Positions 5,322 to 6,019 of a stretch of 6,019 bases of DNA are shown in pieces. Within the stretch, counting starts at the first letter, position 1, and each line of letters opens with the position of its first letter. Origin of the DNA: SAR202 cluster bacterium (GTDB lineage Bacteria; Chloroflexota; Dehalococcoidia; SAR202; CAJWER01). The stretch is taken from positions 1-6,019 of the forward strand of contig JASLXL010000064.1 of NCBI GenBank assembly GCA_030740335.1, read 5' to 3'. The notes under the pieces are model-generated. The model saw nothing but the letters and a program-made list of their open reading frames with translations. It had not been told where the DNA came from and searched no databases. The position numbers and the translations under genes are program-made.

Positions 5322-5519
5322 TTGCCGAACGTGCGCAACTTGCAGGAATTAGAGGAGTACTCGCGTCAGATCGCAAAAGGGTTAGACACGTTGGAGTTGG
5401 TGTCGCTAGAAGAGCTAGTGAGGCGGACGGGCTGGGATCATGCCAAGAATATCGGCGCCATTATGGTGTCGTCACCACCACGTACCAAGAAGGGGAATTC
5501 AATTTGCCAAAACGATTGA
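5322..5519 (+). CDS. Small unrecognised protein, first of a tandem pair (65 aa)
   Basis: TTG start with a near-perfect ribosome binding site and stop TGA 5517-5519. I do not recognise the family. The first 40 residues are charged and probably helical ('LQELEEYSRQIAKGLDTLEL', 7-26; 'VSLEELVRRTGWDH', 27-40). Then comes the short hydrophobic 'NIGAIMVSSPP' (43-53) and a basic end 'RTKKGN'. There is no signal peptide or membrane segment. The 'IGAIMV-x-SPP' part recurs in the next gene, with clear identity at DNA level as well (5448-5478 against 5646-5676), so the two are probably diverged duplicates. Its 3' end overlaps the start of the second gene by 16 bases, and it supplies that gene's ribosome binding site. 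Expression is probably governed by the SAM-type leader upstream. Confidence 0.7.
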   Translation: MPNVRNLQELEEYSRQIAKGLDTLELVSLEELVRRTGWDHAKNIGAIMVSSPPRTKKGNSICQND

Positions 5520-5743
5520 CGATGCAGGAATTCGATTCACTTTTACAGGGACTTTTCAAAGAGTACGGCATATCGGGGTATCGCCCGGGAAAGTGGGCGG
5601 AGGAGGAGTTAGACACGTGGGAGACGGACTCGGATCCTATGACGACTATCGGCGCTATTATGGTTCCGTCACCCCCGGCTACGACCCGGAAGTCTAGCCG
5701 TAGCCGGAGAAGGAAGTCCAAGTCCCGCGCTATAGACGACTAG
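5504..5743 (+). CDS. Small unrecognised protein, second of the pair, with basic Ser/Arg/Lys tail (79 aa)
   Basis: I chose TTG 5504 because AAGGGG (5490-5496 region) lies about seven bases upstream and the start mirrors the first gene (TTG CCG/CCA, then a CAGGAATT motif, 'LQEL' against 'MQEF'). ATG 5522 is an alternative. Residues 7-45 are acidic to neutral ('EFDSLLQGLFKEYGISGYRP', 'KWAEEELDTWETDSD'). 'TIGAIMVPSPP' (48-58) matches residues 43-53 of the first protein. The C-terminal tail 'TRKSSRSRRRKSKSR' (61-75) is strongly basic and could bind nucleic acid; that is inference. No known domain was recognised. The start lies inside the first gene in another frame, so the two are likely translationally coupled. 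A strong terminator follows 18 bases after the stop. Confidence 0.65.
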   Translation: MPKRLTMQEFDSLLQGLFKEYGISGYRPGKWAEEELDTWETDSDPMTTIGAIMVPSPPATTRKSSRSRRRKSKSRAIDD

Positions 5744-5761
5744 GCGTGAGGCAGGTCAGCT

Positions 5762-5807
5762 GGGGCGCGCTAGTAGCTTTGAAGGAGCTGCCAGCGCGCC
5801 CCTTTTT
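5762..5807 (+). terminator. Intrinsic terminator ending the small-gene cassette
   Basis: GGGGCGCGCT (5762-5771) pairs perfectly with AGCGCGCCCC (5793-5802), with an inner AGCT/AGCT pairing, followed by five T (5803-5807). It lies 18 bases after the stop of the second small gene and separates the cassette from the gene starting at 5952. Confidence 0.85.
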
Positions 5808-5827
5808 GTCTCCCAATGTCTGGCACG

Positions 5828-5843
5828 GGTAGCCGTCGCTACC
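5828..5843. repeat. Small hairpin in the leader of the last gene
   Basis: GGTAGC (5828-5833) and GCTACC (5838-5843) form a 6-bp stem with a CGTC loop in the region between the terminator and the next gene. It has no T-run. Its role is unknown, and a chance occurrence is possible in this GC-rich stretch. Confidence 0.3.
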
Positions 5844-5951
5844 GCTATTATTCTTCCGCAGAGCCGCAGCACAAGCGCCGGCGGCAGCCCGGTTGCGTCC
5901 AGGGCGTCGCGTCCGTACACTGCGGCCACGTACACCCTCATGAGGAACGCC

Positions 5952-6019
5952 ATGACCGCGAGAGATGCCCAGCACATCGGGTCCGACCGGCAGCTGTTCG
6001 TAGACGAGCACTGGATCGC
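5952..6019 (+). CDS. Start of a glycosidase/sialidase-like 'QLFVDE' protein, cut by the window edge
   Basis: Only 22 codons are visible from ATG 5952. GAGGAA (5942-5947) lies four bases upstream and favours this ATG over the in-frame ATG 5940, which has no ribosome binding site. The segment 'IGSDRQLFVDEHWI' (9-22) resembles the start of uncharacterised proteins of environmental bacteria that read 'R-QLFVDD-LI' and carry glycosyl-hydrolase-like beta-propeller folds. This would match the carbohydrate theme of the DUF6259-like gene at the other end. No signal peptide precedes the motif. The call rests on a single motif. Confidence 0.55.
   Translation, partial: MTARDAQHIGSDRQLFVDEHWI

Noticed and set aside
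5730..6011. Two overlapping minus-strand frames, one with a hydrophobic N-terminus
   Set aside because: Both run through the intrinsic terminator at 5762-5807 and oppose the gene start at 5952; no recognised motif or ribosome binding site.

Overview
The window looks like a piece of a bacterial chromosome, possibly Chloroflexota or a similar uncultivated environmental lineage. This is inferred from family content only: a TolB/PD40 relic with a Thr-Pro linker, an F420-type DUF385 protein, a DUF6259-like glycosidase-type protein, a gene starting with a 'DRQLFVDEHWI' motif, and a SAM-IV-like riboswitch. There are no marker genes, so the taxonomy is tentative.

Left part (1-4490), all genes on the minus strand. 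From right to left these are: a deazaflavin-dependent nitroreductase-family (DUF385) gene (4490-3996, AT-richer than its neighbours); a frameshifted, truncated relic of a secreted PD40 beta-propeller gene (about 3948-3739); a D-threonine aldolase/D-serine dehydratase-like PLP enzyme (3464-2391) whose usual metal-ligand motif is replaced; an orphan C-terminal tail of a Schlafen AlbA_2-type protein (2376-2179); and a large DUF6259-like TIM-barrel protein that starts at GTG 1827 and runs off the left edge. The spacers hold a dispersed repeat (copies near 2099, 3661 and 4649), REP-like hairpins and a 14-bp perfect palindrome. The wide gaps and gene debris argue against a single operon.

Middle part (4590-5060) has no credible protein gene and looks like an integration or recombination scar. 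It holds the 3' half of a tRNA-Ala(TGC) on the minus strand and a decayed tRNA-Arg(TCG) on the plus strand with an intact 3' half and encoded CCA. Two pairs of 8-bp direct repeats, each with an 11-bp period, bracket the tRNA-Arg relic. An 18-bp perfect hairpin follows it. No integrase gene is visible.

Right part (5130-6019), plus strand. A SAM-IV-like riboswitch (P1, P2, P3, a 7-bp pseudoknot and the GGCAAC/GGTGCC core) is followed by an intrinsic terminator. Next come two overlapping small genes (65 and 79 codons) with TTG starts that share an 'IGAIMV-x-SPP' segment and look like diverged tandem duplicates. They are closed by a second strong terminator. This riboswitch-attenuator-small-gene cassette is the most interesting unit in the window. 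The last 68 bases begin another gene.
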